From Didymella arachidicola (taxonomy: Eukaryota; Ascomycota; Dothideomycetes; Pleosporales; Didymellaceae), in assembly GCA_016630955.3 (NCBI GenBank), contig CM049990.2:620001-684000 (forward strand): a stretch of 64,000 nt of DNA. The letters run 5' to 3'. Shown here one piece after another: positions 1 through 11,377 of this stretch. Within the stretch, counting starts at the first letter, position 1. Every line of letters starts with the position of its first letter. The position numbers were made by a program, and so were the translations under genes. The notes beneath the pieces were generated by a model. The model was not told the origin of the DNA, did not search any database, and saw only the letters and a program-made list of their open reading frames with translations.

Positions 1-1668
1 TCTGCAGAGAGAATCCAGACATACGAGCTGGATAACGATACCTTGCAGGAGTTCGTGAAGAGGCCGAAAGACGACTGGGTCGAGTGTCGCTGGGTCAACG
101 TCAACGGCCTGGATTTCGACGTGATCAGTGAGCTCACAACTCACAAGCAGCTGCACCGACTGGCAATCGAGGACTTGATGACAGGTCGAGAGCAGCGAAC
201 AAAGGTCGATTGGTACTCTGACCAAGCTTTCAGTAAGTGCAACCTTCCCTCACGCGAAGCTGCTGGTGCCCGGGCTCCCCGCATCCCTCGCCAACGCCTT
301 CAAAACAAAAAGTCAGCACTCTGCTAACACCCCCAAGTGCTGTTGACTCTCTCCAAGCTTGTACGGAATGCCAGCGACGATTCGGACAGCGACTCTGACT
401 CCGAAGATGACCTGCCCAGGCCAGCGCGCTCACGGTCCCGCTCTCGAGCTGCACAGCATGCACACAATAAGAAGAAGAGGTCTTGGGCGAAGAAGATCAA
501 GAATGCATTTGGCCTGTCTACCGGATCAAAGCAGCCCAAGGATGTGGAGCACACTCCTGACAGCCTCGAGAAGCGCCACACAAACACAGACGGCGCGAGC
601 ATCTCCCGGCTGTCGACCTCGAAGGAACACAACGAGCAAATACGCACTCTCCAGCGGTATCGTGGTGGGCCAAACATGGAGCGCATTCTCTACCTCGAAC
701 AAAATTCCGCGCTCACTGACAAGCACCTTACAGTCAGCGTTGAGCAAGTCGGCATATTTCTTTGCGCCGACAACAGCGTGATATCTTTCTTTGAACACTC
801 AGCCAACATCATCGAGTCGTTCATCCTCAAGCGTCTGAACACCGAAGACACAATCCTGCGCCGCAGCGCTGACAGCTCCATGATCGTACAAGCCATCATC
901 GACGCCATCATCGATCTAGCGATCCCCGTCGTCGCCGCCTACGAAGACGCCATGGGCGAGCTCGAACTCGATGTCCTGGAGGACCCAGAAATCCACCACT
1001 CACAATCACTTTACCTTCTGACCTCCGAGCTGTCGATCCTCCGCAACACCATCCAGCCCATCATCAGCCTGATCAACGCGCTGCGCGACCACAAAAGCGA
1101 CCCCATGCAGCAAAACTGGATCCAGCACCAGAACTCCAACCTCGCAACTCGCAAGACCATGTCCTCCATCACCATCTCTCCACTGGCACACACATATCTC
1201 GGCGACGTAGAGGACCACTGCATCATGATCACCGCGTCGCTGGACCAGATGCGCCGCGCGGCCGACAACCTCATCGACCTGATCTTCAACATGATGGGCG
1301 CGTTTCAGAACGAGAGCATGAAGGTGCTCACAGCAGTCACCATCTTCTTCCTCCCGCTCACGTTCCTCGTCGGATACTTTGGCCAGAACTTCGCACGCTT
1401 CGATGGCGTGCAGCACCACAGCGACAGCTTCTTTTGGATCATCGCTGTGCCCGTCATGGTAGTCACTATGATTGTGCTCATGAGCCAGACGATTGTCAGG
1501 AAGATTAGGAGGTGGGCGGGTAAGTTCAAGCTCAAGAGGGCGAAGATCAGGTTCGGTGCTGTGCAGCGCAGGAACGGCGCGCATGTGTTGGGCTTGACGC
1601 ATGAGCAGAAGAAGAGGGTGAAGAGGAGGCAGACCATGTATAGCAAGGGCCAGATAGGGTCGTTCTGA
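1..1668 (+). CDS. CorA-family divalent metal (Mg2+) transporter, 5' partial
   Basis: The gene enters from the left edge, because the frame is open from base 1. Exons are <1-232 and 338-1668; the intron 233-337 starts GTAAGT, has CTAAC near its end, and joins as an ATG codon across the junction. Exon 2 opens with an acidic/Ser stretch and an RSRSRSR basic patch, followed by a long helical region. The protein ends with two membrane helices (FFLPLTFLVGYF and IIAVPVMVVTMIVLM) and a basic tail, the CorA/ALR/MNR layout. CorA proteins form pentameric channels for Mg2+ or related ions, in fungi at the plasma, vacuolar or mitochondrial membrane. The residues after the first helix read GQN where classical members have GMN. 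The family call is firm; substrate and membrane are unknown. Confidence 0.88.
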
Positions 1669-1984
1669 GCGTAGACGATTGTTATCGAGCGCGTCTGAGG
1701 AGCCGGGAGAGCTGAGAGATGATACCCTACATGTACTTGCAGGTGCCTGAATGCAATCTATTACAGGTTTTGACATGCAAGATGGATTCATTAAAGACAT
1801 TCTAGTACTGAAGACCGAGTCAACGACCTCACGACCAATCCTGCCGCGGGACGGAGCCCTGGATCCCGCCAGCCTGAACGCCTGTCTATGCGCAGTAAAA
1901 CCCACCAGCCATACCTCAATCATGCAGAAACACCATGACGGTACAGATCTTCCTACAACACCAACGACAAAACGAGATGCATCT
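1669..1984. other. Convergent intergenic spacer
   Basis: This spacer lies between the tail-to-tail CorA and GDA1 genes and should hold both 3' UTRs. A plus-strand open frame at 1751-2056 runs across it, but it overlaps the last GDA1 exon and has no recognisable protein features. Confidence 0.6.
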
Positions 1985-3813
1985 TTAGCTAACCTCCTTG
2001 ATCTTGCACTGCCACCCGGACTCCTTCTCAAGCAGCGGAAGCCTGTACACGATTAGCACACATCTCACCCATCAAAACAGCGGAACTTACGAAGCGCCCA
2101 AGCACCAGCCCAACTCATTCCCCTTGATCTGCTTTGCAATCCTCACCTCACGGTCAATGGGCATACCATACCCAGTATGCAAGAGCGCAAGCTGAAAATT
2201 CAAATCGAGACACCACTCAGGCCGACCCCTGAGCTCCTCCAGCGCCTTGGGCACGGGGGAAAACGCATCCCAGCCCTTCTCGCCCTGGCACACCTTGTCA
2301 GCGAGGTCCTTTAGCTCGCGGATGGTGAAGGACTCGGGCATGCCGAGGTCCATGGTGCGGTCGTAGAAGTAGGAGAGCAGGTAGACTGCTTCTGTGGCGA
2401 AGGTCTGGTCGAAGGGGGGCTGGTGGACGCCGCGGAAGGCGCAGGGTGCGATTTTGCACTCGTCGTCTTTGTGCAGGGTTTTCTCGGCCCAGCCGCGGCA
2501 CTGCGTTGGGGCGCCGACAGAGGGGCCTGTCATGTTGACTGTTATGGCGTCGCCCAGCGCGTGGCCTTTGGGCATTTTGACTTCGATTTCGCGGCTTAGA
2601 CCGGGCGCGATGCAGGGGTTTACGATGGGAGCTTTGAGGTAGTCGGTTGCGCCGGTGTCCTTGTTCTGCTGGTAGATGGCGTCGAGGATGGTGCTGTGCA
2701 GGTTGTTGCGGGCTTCCATCAAGCCGTAGCCCAGGTAAGAGTGCTGGTAGAGATCGAAGTCACGACCGCCGAACTGGAGAGCATACTTGTGGTCGCCTTC
2801 GGCAAGCTTGCTGGGAAGTCCGCCACGAGGAACGTCAGGGAAGGTTGGGTGGAAGACGATTTGAGTAGAGCCACCGCCGAGGTCGAGCACAGCAGCGGTG
2901 GGTGTCTTGTCAGGGCCGCCGATCTTGCCAAGAAGGTAGTTGATGGTGATCCAGGCGTAGACACCCTCCATCTCACCAGGCATGACTTCAACGCCGTTCC
3001 TCTCCTCAGAGACGAGAGGGAAGGGGTAGACCGTCTCCAAGCGGTTTCGTACAGCGCGCAGGGTGTTGTTGCTCTTCTCTTCGCCGAGCTTGCGGAGACC
3101 GGCGGTAGCCTTAACGGCAATGGGCGAGCATCGCTGGTACTCGGGAGGCACACTCGCGACAGCCTTCTCCATGAGAACGTCCAAGCTCTTTGCAGCGCCC
3201 TCTGCATCGTCACCGTAGGCCGAAAGGCCAGCGCCGCCCTCCTTCCTCGGTGTCATGGCGAAGACCTCGCTCTCGAGCTCGGGGCTAGGGCCGCAGTTGT
3301 TGAACTTGTAGACGTGGATACGGGAGCCTGTGCTGCCGGCGTCGATCATGAGCGCATACTGGATGAGCGGCTTGTCCTTCGAGTAGGATTTTGTGCACGT
3401 GGCTTTGACGCCGCCAGCTGCTGTATTTCCACCTGTTGACCCTGTGGGTGCTCCTACAATGGCTGGTTAGTTCAGATCCTCCGCTGTGATCCGGCCTACA
3501 CACCTCTCGAGAGGCCATCGCGTGGCGCAACAAAATACAGAACCAGCAAGACGAAGGCAATGATGCCACCCGTCTTCAAATACCGCATGCGCTGCCCCTG
3601 GTACAACATCGCGGACCCCTTGAAGTCGCTCATGTAGCCTGTGGAGGTGGTCGAGCGGTGTCGCGAATGGCGGTCGGCCTTCTCGTGAGGGTCGCTGTCC
3701 GGCTTGTAGGTGCGCGGGAGGGAGACAGAGATGCGGCGGCGAGGGCCAGTGAAGCTGAGGTAGGACCAGATACCGGGTCGTCGTTGGCCGGGTGCTTCAA
3801 CGCCGCTGGACAT
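1985..3813 (-). CDS. GDA1: Guanosine-diphosphatase GDA1 (GDA1/CD39 NTPDase)
   Basis: This is a type II Golgi membrane enzyme that hydrolyses GDP (and UDP) to the monophosphate, allowing nucleotide-sugar antiport for glycosylation. Exons on the minus strand are 3813-3504, 3453-2091 and 2042-1985, giving 576 aa. A short cytosolic tail is followed by one membrane anchor (GGIIAFVLLVLYFV, about residues 83-97). The apyrase conserved regions are present: DAGSTGSRIHVYKF, ATAGLR, a YAWITINYLLG motif and LDLGGGSTQIVF. A frame read straight on stops right after WCLGAS. A 48-nt intron (2043-2090, GTAAGT, CTAAT, CAG) restores the family's WCLGASLPLL ending plus about 14 residues, so the third exon is probably real. 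High confidence. Confidence 0.93.
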
Positions 3814-4458
3814 GCCACTAGGAAAGGGAGTAAGAAAAGGGACCTGGGATTAGGCCGTGTGCATCGAGCGGGACTGTAATCCGAGATTAGTGTGAGCTAC
3901 GGTGCATTTGGTGTCCCTGGACGGCGAAACATACTGCAGTGCCTGAAGGAAGGGGGAAAGATTGCTGAGTTGGTGCTCAATTCGTTGCACCCCTCTGTTG
4001 CACTTGCGTCGTGTTCCGTTCGACGGACTATCCCTGACCGCCAAGCAACAACATTCAACAAGCTGACGTCTGCGGACAACAAACTGTGATTGGTGCGCGG
4101 GGCTTTCTTGTTTACTATGTTGGGAAATGCTCGTATTACACACGACTATCTCTATCCGTTCCTCTCGCCTGCACCTCTCCTGCTCCCCGCGGCCTCGACT
4201 CTTCTCGGACGCGAATTACAGGTGTCGTTCTACGTACGAATTGCACGTGACCTGTGCTTCCTTCGACATTGTGAAATCAAAGACTGGGCTAAAGCAGTCA
4301 AGGCACGATTCGCCTGAGGCGCCCGAGAAACGGCGGTCGCCTCTTCGTACGTTGAGTCCAGGATGGTGGCTGAGATTGGTTTACCCTCGAGTCGTTAAGG
4401 TAGCCTGGCGTTGAAGAAAAGCCCGCTGCATGTGTTGGAATCGTCCAATAGTGATGGG
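3814..4458. other. GDA1 upstream / EF-hand gene downstream region
   Basis: About 645 bases between two minus-strand genes. It should contain the GDA1 promoter and 5' UTR and the EF-hand gene's 3' end. Several short open frames are present but none shows coding features. Confidence 0.5.
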
Positions 4459-5193
4459 TCATCCAAATGATAGCCCTGCCCGCTTCATCACGCTCTCGAA
4501 GTCTTCCAACGTGACTCCGCCGACATCCCTGCTGCCTCGCACGCCGCCATTCGCCTCGAGGATCATATCTCTCAAGACCTCGTCTGGTACATCTTCCCTA
4601 AGCTCTTTCGCTATCCTCCTGAGATGGCCTAATGTAATCGGTCCAGGTCCACCATGCGTGAATAGTTGGAAGCCTGCACTGACTTCTTCTGCATTACCGT
4701 CACCCCGGTAGTTCTCGTCATCGTCCTCCTCCATGTCCTCGTCTGATCCTGCCTCTTTTGAGTGTAGGGCAATGGCCGCGTATGACAGGAAGGGTACGAA
4801 CTCGACAAAGCCAGTTTTGAGCGGGTCGATGGTCGCAAGGATAGAGGGCACTTCAGATTTCTCAGGCGCCAAATTTAGGGAGCTGCTTGTGGTCAGTGAC
4901 TCTGTGTATCGAAACTCTCATGAGCCTTCGACATACATTAAGCATCGACGCACATCGTCTTTGCGCAGCACGCCTTCTTTCGAATCGTCGTGATCCGGGT
5001 GGTGCACAGCAAACAGACCGAAGGCCTCACGGATCTCAGCCTCTTGGTCTGCGTTCAATCCATTCTCTTTGGCAAGCTTGGAGGCGCGTTTCGGCGCCGG
5101 AAGAGCCTTCCCAGAAGCTGCACGACGTTTCGGTGGCTACAACCATTAGCACAGGCTCTCAGCATATGTTACATGTATTGCAATACCTACCAT
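4459..5193 (-). CDS. EF-hand (calmodulin/centrin-like) protein
   Basis: The model has three exons: 5193-5191 (the ATG only), 5136-4937 and about 4882-4459, giving 208 aa. Intron 1 (54 nt) is GTAGGT...CTAAT...TAG and leads into PPKRRAASGKALPAPKR, a basic N-terminus. Intron 2 ends in tandem AAG/CAG acceptors, so one Ser is uncertain (4885 or 4882). Two EF-hand-like lobes are visible: EIREAFGLF...GVLRKDDVRRCL, then an acidic linker (DEDMEEDDDEN), then ITLGHLRRIAKELREDVPDEVLRDMILEA...LEDFESVMKRAG. Loop residues are degenerate, so Ca2+ binding may be weak or lost. Sequence relation to centrin/calmodulin is clear; the specific role is unknown. Start choice rests on frame continuity, since exon 2 has no suitable ATG before the domain. 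Confidence 0.8.
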
Positions 5194-6054
5194 GATGCTC
5201 TGTAAAGGCAGCGCCGGCACTCACATGCAACCGCGAGATGGTGCTCGCGCTCAATGACGCACGGCGCGCCGGATTCCCGCACTAAGCTCACGCTACTGAT
5301 GCCTAGCGCACTGCACCAAACTTTTCTCAAATTTTGACGCGACCAACCTCCTCTTCACGCGTCTCCACCAAGCCTTTTTAAAGCTCGTGGCCCTCATCTT
5401 TCTTACTCACCACCTCACCGCACCTGACCGGTGTGCTCATGCCCTTGGAGGCTACAGCTTTGCTTTACTCCACGACACACCTGTTCTATCGTTTGCCATC
5501 CGCCAAAATGCAGACGTCTTCTCAAACCTCAATTGGTACCTTACCAACCTCACTCACCCCTCTCTCTCGATTCAACCACTTTCACCCTACCTCACCTCCT
5601 TACTGAGACACCGAGTCTCATATGACGCAGGTCATTCGAGGCAAAGTCCTCCTTGGGCATAGCACTTCCGCGCCGGTCTGGCCCCCGGTATCGATAGGTG
5701 CTCCCCATATCGAGTACAACCACCGACGAGGACTGGCACAGCTTAGTGCGAACAAGCGTGACGTAGAAGTATTGGTCTAGCCATAATAGAAGAGCAATGG
5801 CTCCGTTCCTAGCCCTGGCAGACCCTGGCTACACGCCAACCAGAAGTCGGGAGACGTCCCGCAGCCAGCACCGTCTCATGACGAAGGCTGTTTCAAGTCG
5901 AGCGAGATGCTCGCGGGTTCGTCGGCGTCCTATAGGGAGCCTTCAATGTTCGCTGCTTCGAGAGGAAGCCAGCAGAGAGCCTTGGCTCGCCCCAGAGAGC
6001 ACGATCTGGCTATAGCAGCCGGTGCTCGTTTCCTCAGACCCCAAAGAGGGCTGA

Positions 6055-6112
6055 TGTTTCCGTAAGTCCTCTATGAGGCTGGTGTTTCCGTAAGTCCTCA
6101 GTATGAGGCTGG
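6055..6112. repeat. Short tandem direct repeat, two copies of about 28-30 bp
   Basis: The copies at 6055-6082 and 6083-6112 share GTTTCCGTAAGTCCTC and TATGAGGCTGGT, differing by a 2-base insertion. They lie in non-coding DNA. Confidence 0.8.
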
Positions 6113-7012
6113 TGTCTGGTAGATGCTCTATACGAGATCTACCGTTCGAGTCGAGGTCGCTCCTCGCACTCGTGTCGCAATGCCAATGAGCCTCTTGCAG
6201 TTCCGTGTCAAGCTTGAGTCTTACACGTCGAGTTCATCTCGTTTCTGGGAATGCCCTGCGTGGGATGGCCCGTACATGGCGAAGGTCGACTGGCCATAGG
6301 ATCCCCGATGTCCGTTATACCCAGTCGTACAGCAAAGAGCGATTCGACCGAGTAGCAACTCGGCGGCAGGCCATGCGTCACTGAAGTCTGGCCGGGAGAT
6401 CAGAGCAGTCTGACGAGCCAAATCCTGAGTCCTCAAACGAGTTCTCTAACGATTTCTTCTAAGAAGTACGACGAGCCGGAATTACACCATCACCGGACGA
6501 TCAAGATGCGACTAACTGCCGTTTCAAGACGCTATCTCTACCGACGCACTGCATACACAGACGTCAGGTCGAGGCCGACACTACACGACAGTCACCAAGA
6601 GCACTCACGATCGTGAACGGGATGGTCGGCGAGGAGTCTACTTTGCAGCTCGGCTGCGGCCTTGCATTTGTGGCGTCGCGTTCAAGAACGCAACTTGCGA
6701 GAACGCGACTTGATGCCCATGGACCTTTCTCTGGTCATACAGGTCTCACAGTTTCCAGCTGAAGACCATCCTTGTCACACATCTTCCATACTGCTCTGTC
6801 AGAGGATATGTGTACAGTAGCAATGCTGTAGTGGACCTCTCGAGTAGGGGGCAATCCCCGACACCGAGTGAGGAGTCAGGAGAGGTCAGACCTTGACACG
6901 AGTCGAGCTTCTGGCAGGTCTCGGAATCCGATCTGGGTGGAAGAAGCCGACAGAAATTGAGCGCATCGTCGGGTAAAACCACGGTGGGCTCTGGCAGCCG
7001 CAAGGCCCTGGC

Positions 7013-7081
7013 ATAATTACTGAGAGGCACCCACGGACAATCTGGCAGCTGCGCTGCCAGACCATTCGTGGTCACAATTAT
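7013..7081. repeat. Imperfect inverted repeat / hairpin
   Basis: A perfect core stem TCTGGCAGC / GCTGCCAGA (7041-7049 with 7053-7061) has a 3-nt loop. The outer ends ATAATT (7013-7018) and AATTAT (7076-7081) are also complementary, with a partly paired middle. A second small palindrome, GCCAGGGT-AA-ACCCTGGC, lies at 7153-7170. It could be a MITE-like relic or a structured RNA; function is unknown. Confidence 0.6.
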
Positions 7082-10000
7082 TTGATCCCCGCGCTCGGGT
7101 TAACGCGCATGAGACGCACCAAGGCAACCCGGAGGGGTTGGGAGAGGGTGTGGCCAGGGTAAACCCTGGCAGGGGTGAGCACAGCCGGGTGTATTTCAAA
7201 CATGCCTGTGCTTTCTTCCTCCTCTCCGTCTTTCCTGCCTCTGGCGAGGCCAAAGCAAAGTCACTAAGTACACGTCAGCTACCTTTTACTGATGAGTGAT
7301 GACACAAAGACGGTCGGTGACTGCACCTTGTTCATCGCCATATGTCGACTCGTAGTAGGATCAACTTCATTGAACCACGACCTACTAGACGAGACCGCCA
7401 GGAGCTTTTGCACCTGGCCGGTCATGAAGCAGGTCCTATCCTCCCTGTGTGCAAGAATTGGTAGATGCTTAGCATCTGTGGCTTGTCGGGCTCAGTGCCT
7501 CTGGGGAATGTTTGTCCAAACATGTGGTTTCTGGGGGATCACTCATCTTGTGGCGTCACTCGTTCTGAGTGCGCACTGCGGATGGGTATGGGCCACCAAA
7601 GCATCGTTGACGACCAAAGTGCTGACGGACTTGGTATGACGTTCTGCAGGACGGAGTATCAGGAACTGAGGTACGGAAGTCTGAGAGGCTTTGGTGGTAT
7701 CCGCTTCTACATTAGCTAGAGCTGGCCGTTACGTTATTCTCACGTTGAGTCAGTGTGGACATAGAAGCGAGAGTAACACCCATCATCATCCACTTCTTCA
7801 AACGGGTGGTGGTGCCTCTGTACCTCTGATCTAGTGCCTTCAGGTGCAAGATTGAGGGTATAGAGGGGACATACTTTCTTTGCCGTGATGCCTTTTTAGA
7901 TTATTCAATACCACGATATCTATCTGTCCCAGACTATCTTCTTCGTGTATCGCATCCCTGGAAGTGATGTCGTTCTTTAGCTATTAGGCCAAGCTCATAA
8001 CGATAGTACAAATACCCGCTTGCCCGTTATCGTACTTTCATCATGACGCTGTACCACCTTCTCCTTCCAGTCTTGCTCCATTTTACTCTGCCATATCTGC
8101 GTTTGGTGGTTCGTCTCGGAACGCGGGATACACATGCAGGTACGTGTATGTGCTGACCCACTTCAGCGGCTATCGACATGATGTGCCCACGTGCTCGCGT
8201 GCCTGCATGCAGAATGGTGGCCCTCTACTTGCATATCCGATGATGTAGGGTATCAGCTTGTTCGTGGACTAAGGTCAGCTGCCGGATGAAATTAAAAGAG
8301 TAAACTCAAAGAACCGTAGATGTCACTCATAGTTGCTCGCCAGCCATAAGACTTCTGCGGAAGTGAACAGGGCATACTGGTTTACACTGACGATTTGATA
8401 TGTGGGGCGCATGACGCATTGTGTAGGCCCATGTGTAGCAGTAGCTGAAGCTTAGCGATGAGTAAAGTGTATAGAATTTTTGGCTCTCTGATAACCTGAG
8501 GACCAGCACTAATAGCGGTCAAGATTGACCATTATCTGCACATCTTGGAGACTGCACGACACTGAAGGTGCTGGGCCTGGTGGTGGCAGTGCTGCAATTC
8601 TCTCGAATTATCGTGATGCACCGACCGAAGCCTCGCGTATACATTGGGCTCAATGATCGGGCGCAGGTACTCTTCGATCTTGCATATTGCAGTATGTACC
8701 TTCGCCATGTGGATTTGAGCGTACTGCATCGTCAATGCAAAGTCATGGGTGCTTCTGGAAGGCGGAACCGCAGAGATGCAGTCCGGACGGCCAATGCCCA
8801 ACTGTGGCAGCGTATTCTCGTTTGTTGAAAGCCACCCTGGAAGATCCACACGCAGAAGACGGACAAGAATGGAGGAAAGGCTTGCTGCAGGTGCAGGGGT
8901 CGACGTACCATACCATTTTGTTGAGCCCGATAATGCACACAGGCCTTGTTCGTCGTGCGGGGGACCGATACCAATCAGCAAGTATTGACAATGATGAGCA
9001 GTGGGGAAGCAGAAATATGGTCTGAAGGAAAGCACTCGTGTTCAGGCGTGAACCCTCGAATGATGTGGCCGATCCTAGCAGTTCGCAGTGATCGTGCAGG
9101 GCCGAAGCCGCAGCTCATGTAACACCGGCATGCACGGTGACCAGAATAGCTGCAGTGATCAACGTGGCTTGTTCTAATCTGGACTCCCTTCGTTCCGTGG
9201 AGGACGTGGGAAAGGAAGAGTACCGGAAGATTGTTGTCTCATGGGGCCGGGCCGCAGCGCTATGAAGCGAGATGTCCCAGGGCAGTGGTCACATATCGCT
9301 CCTTCTTCCAATGGCAATTGACTTCAGCATGGACGACTTCTCGCTTTGTATCGGCGAGCATGTTTGTCTTTGTAGCAGAGTCTCAAGGTACGTATTCAGC
9401 GTGCGTCCCGGGTACCGCGGCCAAATTTTGAGCTGCTGTCACTTTTGCTTTTTCACACACCATCGCTCTCACAACAAGGGACCGCTGTCCTCGCGATTCC
9501 ATCTTTTGGTGGACATCTCATACTGGATTCGTTTCCCTAGAACTGAGCTATGCAGGGTCGAAGACTGCTTGCAGCAAGGTTCATTGAAAGACCCCACTAT
9601 GAAGCGGCTGCGCGTGGGCATGATGCGTGAGGCGAAGCTGAGGCTAGGTGCGAGGCAAGCGATGCATCCCTGCCATCGCGTAAAGCCGTGCGGTCGATCA
9701 GGGTCAAGAACCATCAGAGCCAAGACTGGCGTCGATAGTACCTTCGCTGCCGTTGCTGTCGTGGTGAGGGAAGAGAGGTGATTTGTCGGGGTCAAACTTG
9801 CCTCGCTCAAGCTTGTCTGGTTCCAGGGTCCGAGCACCACCCGCAGCGCTGCGTCCCTTCCCTTCTTCCCGCACCCAACCCAAGAGGCTGGCACCCGGTC
9901 ACCACATACTCCAGATGCCTAGCTTCTATGGACTTGTTAGCCTTCCTATCAAGACTCTTGGTTAGGATAGGGTAGCGTAACCCTCCTTCGGGACCGCCTG

Positions 10001-10327
10001 CAGATGGACCACTACTTCTCTAAGCCCGGGAAGTTTCGCCCCGCGCAACTGGTGCACGATCGACTGCGTTGGCGGTGCTTTTGCTCGTGTGAGACAGGGA
10101 CGAGGTCGTATTGATATACCCTAGTGGTACAGAACGTGCTCAGGAGGTAGGAGAACGAAATACCTACTTGTAGTTGCTTTTCGGTCGCTGTCTAGATTTG
10201 TCGTTTCTTCACTATTTTGTCATTAGTTGTAACTTTTACTTCTCAACCCTCGTGTCCTTCTCTTCGTTCTTTGCTACTTCCCTTGCTTGGGTGCAAACAA
10301 CGTCTCGTCCTCCCATTCTTGCTCAAC

Positions 10328-11377
10328 ATGAACTCAATCTCCTCGCTCTTTGTCCAGTCATGGACGTTCTACGCTATCGCTGTAATCACCATCTTTGCGC
10401 GTGTTGTCTTTCGACGCATCATGCTCAAATCGCTTGTAGATCTGCAGGCCGATGACTGGATCATGGTTTTCCTGTTACTCCCATTTACGGTAGCTATCGT
10501 CCTTATGGTTCCAGCAGCCGATTTGAAACCATTTAACCGCAGAGTGTATCGATACGTGCTTGAAGAGCTCCAGATCATCATCACGTGGCTTATTAAGGCA
10601 TGTTTGCTGATACTATACTGGCGCATATTGTGGGTGAGATCTCTATCCACAGGAGTACTCATGGCTAATGAAGGCAGCCCAGTGGCATTCAGCACTCTCA
10701 GGAGACGCTATATGCAATTCGTTTCGGCAGTCTGTGTACTATCATTCATAATCACTCAAGTTTCGCTGTTCTCATGGTGCCCGCCCGGCGATTTGGGCAA
10801 CCAGCAATGCACACCTTATCGAAGTCATACCATTGTATCTCTCACGTTCAATGTCTTGACTACGGTTCTTGTGCTCATCGTACCGACACCATTCATTCCG
10901 ACCCCACGACGCTTCCTGCTCACCATCCTCATGATTATCAGCATCATGACACTTATCTTCGGTATCCTCGCTCGTTACTACGTCCTCAAGACGCCAACCT
11001 CGCAGACACACGTCTTTTATTACATTTACGAAGCCATACTCCTTCTTGTCTTCGCCAACCTTCCATTCTTAACATCGCTCGTCGTCTCGACCACACCAGC
11101 ACGGATTCGCGAATTCAGTCGCAATATCTCATTTTCGCGCGATGGAGTACACATGCCGCTCTCACCTTGGCCGCGTAGCAGTAGAATGAGCGTGCAGGAC
11201 ATTGAGTCACCACCATGTAGGGTTGATCGTCTGGGAAGCACAGCGACCGTCATGAGCGGGGCGCTTGACAGGAAAGACTGGCCAGCATCAGCACCCGTGA
11301 CAAGGCCAGGGAGCGTAAAACATGTGATTGAGTCGATGGGTAGACCACTTGATGGAAAAGATCAGCCTGTAGCTTGA
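10328..11377 (+). CDS. Seven-transmembrane fungal rhodopsin-like integral membrane protein
   Basis: A single-exon frame of 349 aa from ATG 10328. An upstream in-frame start at 10217 would add 37 residues lacking membrane-protein character. Seven hydrophobic helices can be counted: SWTFYAIAVITIFARVV, WIMVFLLLPFTVAIVLMV, LQIIITWLIKACLLILYW, FVSAVCVLSFIITQVSLF, VSLTFNVLTTVLVLIV, LLTILMIISIMTLIFGIL and YEAILLLVFANLPFLTSLVV. The ADDWIM motif after helix 1, a Cys in the loop after helix 4 (SWCPPGD) and a second in NQQC are typical of the fungal rhodopsin/PTH11-like family. The C-terminal tail of about 90 residues is hydrophilic and Ser/Arg-rich. Family members are suspected receptors or sensors; ligand is unknown. 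The stretch after YWRI is about 15 residues longer than I would expect. Confidence 0.83.
   Translation: MNSISSLFVQSWTFYAIAVITIFARVVFRRIMLKSLVDLQADDWIMVFLLLPFTVAIVLMVPAADLKPFNRRVYRYVLEELQIIITWLIKACLLILYWRILWVRSLSTGVLMANEGSPVAFSTLRRRYMQFVSAVCVLSFIITQVSLFSWCPPGDLGNQQCTPYRSHTIVSLTFNVLTTVLVLIVPTPFIPTPRRFLLTILMIISIMTLIFGILARYYVLKTPTSQTHVFYYIYEAILLLVFANLPFLTSLVVSTTPARIREFSRNISFSRDGVHMPLSPWPRSSRMSVQDIESPPCRVDRLGSTATVMSGALDRKDWPASAPVTRPGSVKHVIESMGRPLDGKDQPVA

Larger units (their letters stand above)
5194..10327. other. Gene-poor 5.1 kb intergenic region
   Basis: No convincing gene is seen. Only short, unrelated open frames occur on both strands, the longest about 167 codons at 8532-9035 (minus), and these are crowded by equally long frames on the other strand. 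Two small structures stand out: a direct repeat at 6055-6112 and a hairpin at 7013-7081. The last few hundred bases are presumably the promoter of the 7TM gene. No transposon coding remnant was recognised. Confidence 0.6.

Noticed and set aside
1751..2056. Plus-strand 101-codon frame
   Set aside because: It overlaps the last exon of GDA1 on the other strand and has no domain or signal features.
8532..9035. Cluster of overlapping frames on both strands
   Set aside because: Similar-length frames occur on both strands, none with recognisable protein character.
5194..10327. Degenerate transposon in the first gene-poor block
   Set aside because: No reverse transcriptase, transposase or terminal repeat pattern could be seen by eye; only small repeats were found.
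10639..10682. Possible 44-nt intron (GTGAGA...CTAAT...GCAG) in the 7TM gene
   Set aside because: Removing it shifts the frame and destroys the downstream helices, while the unspliced frame stays open through all seven helices.
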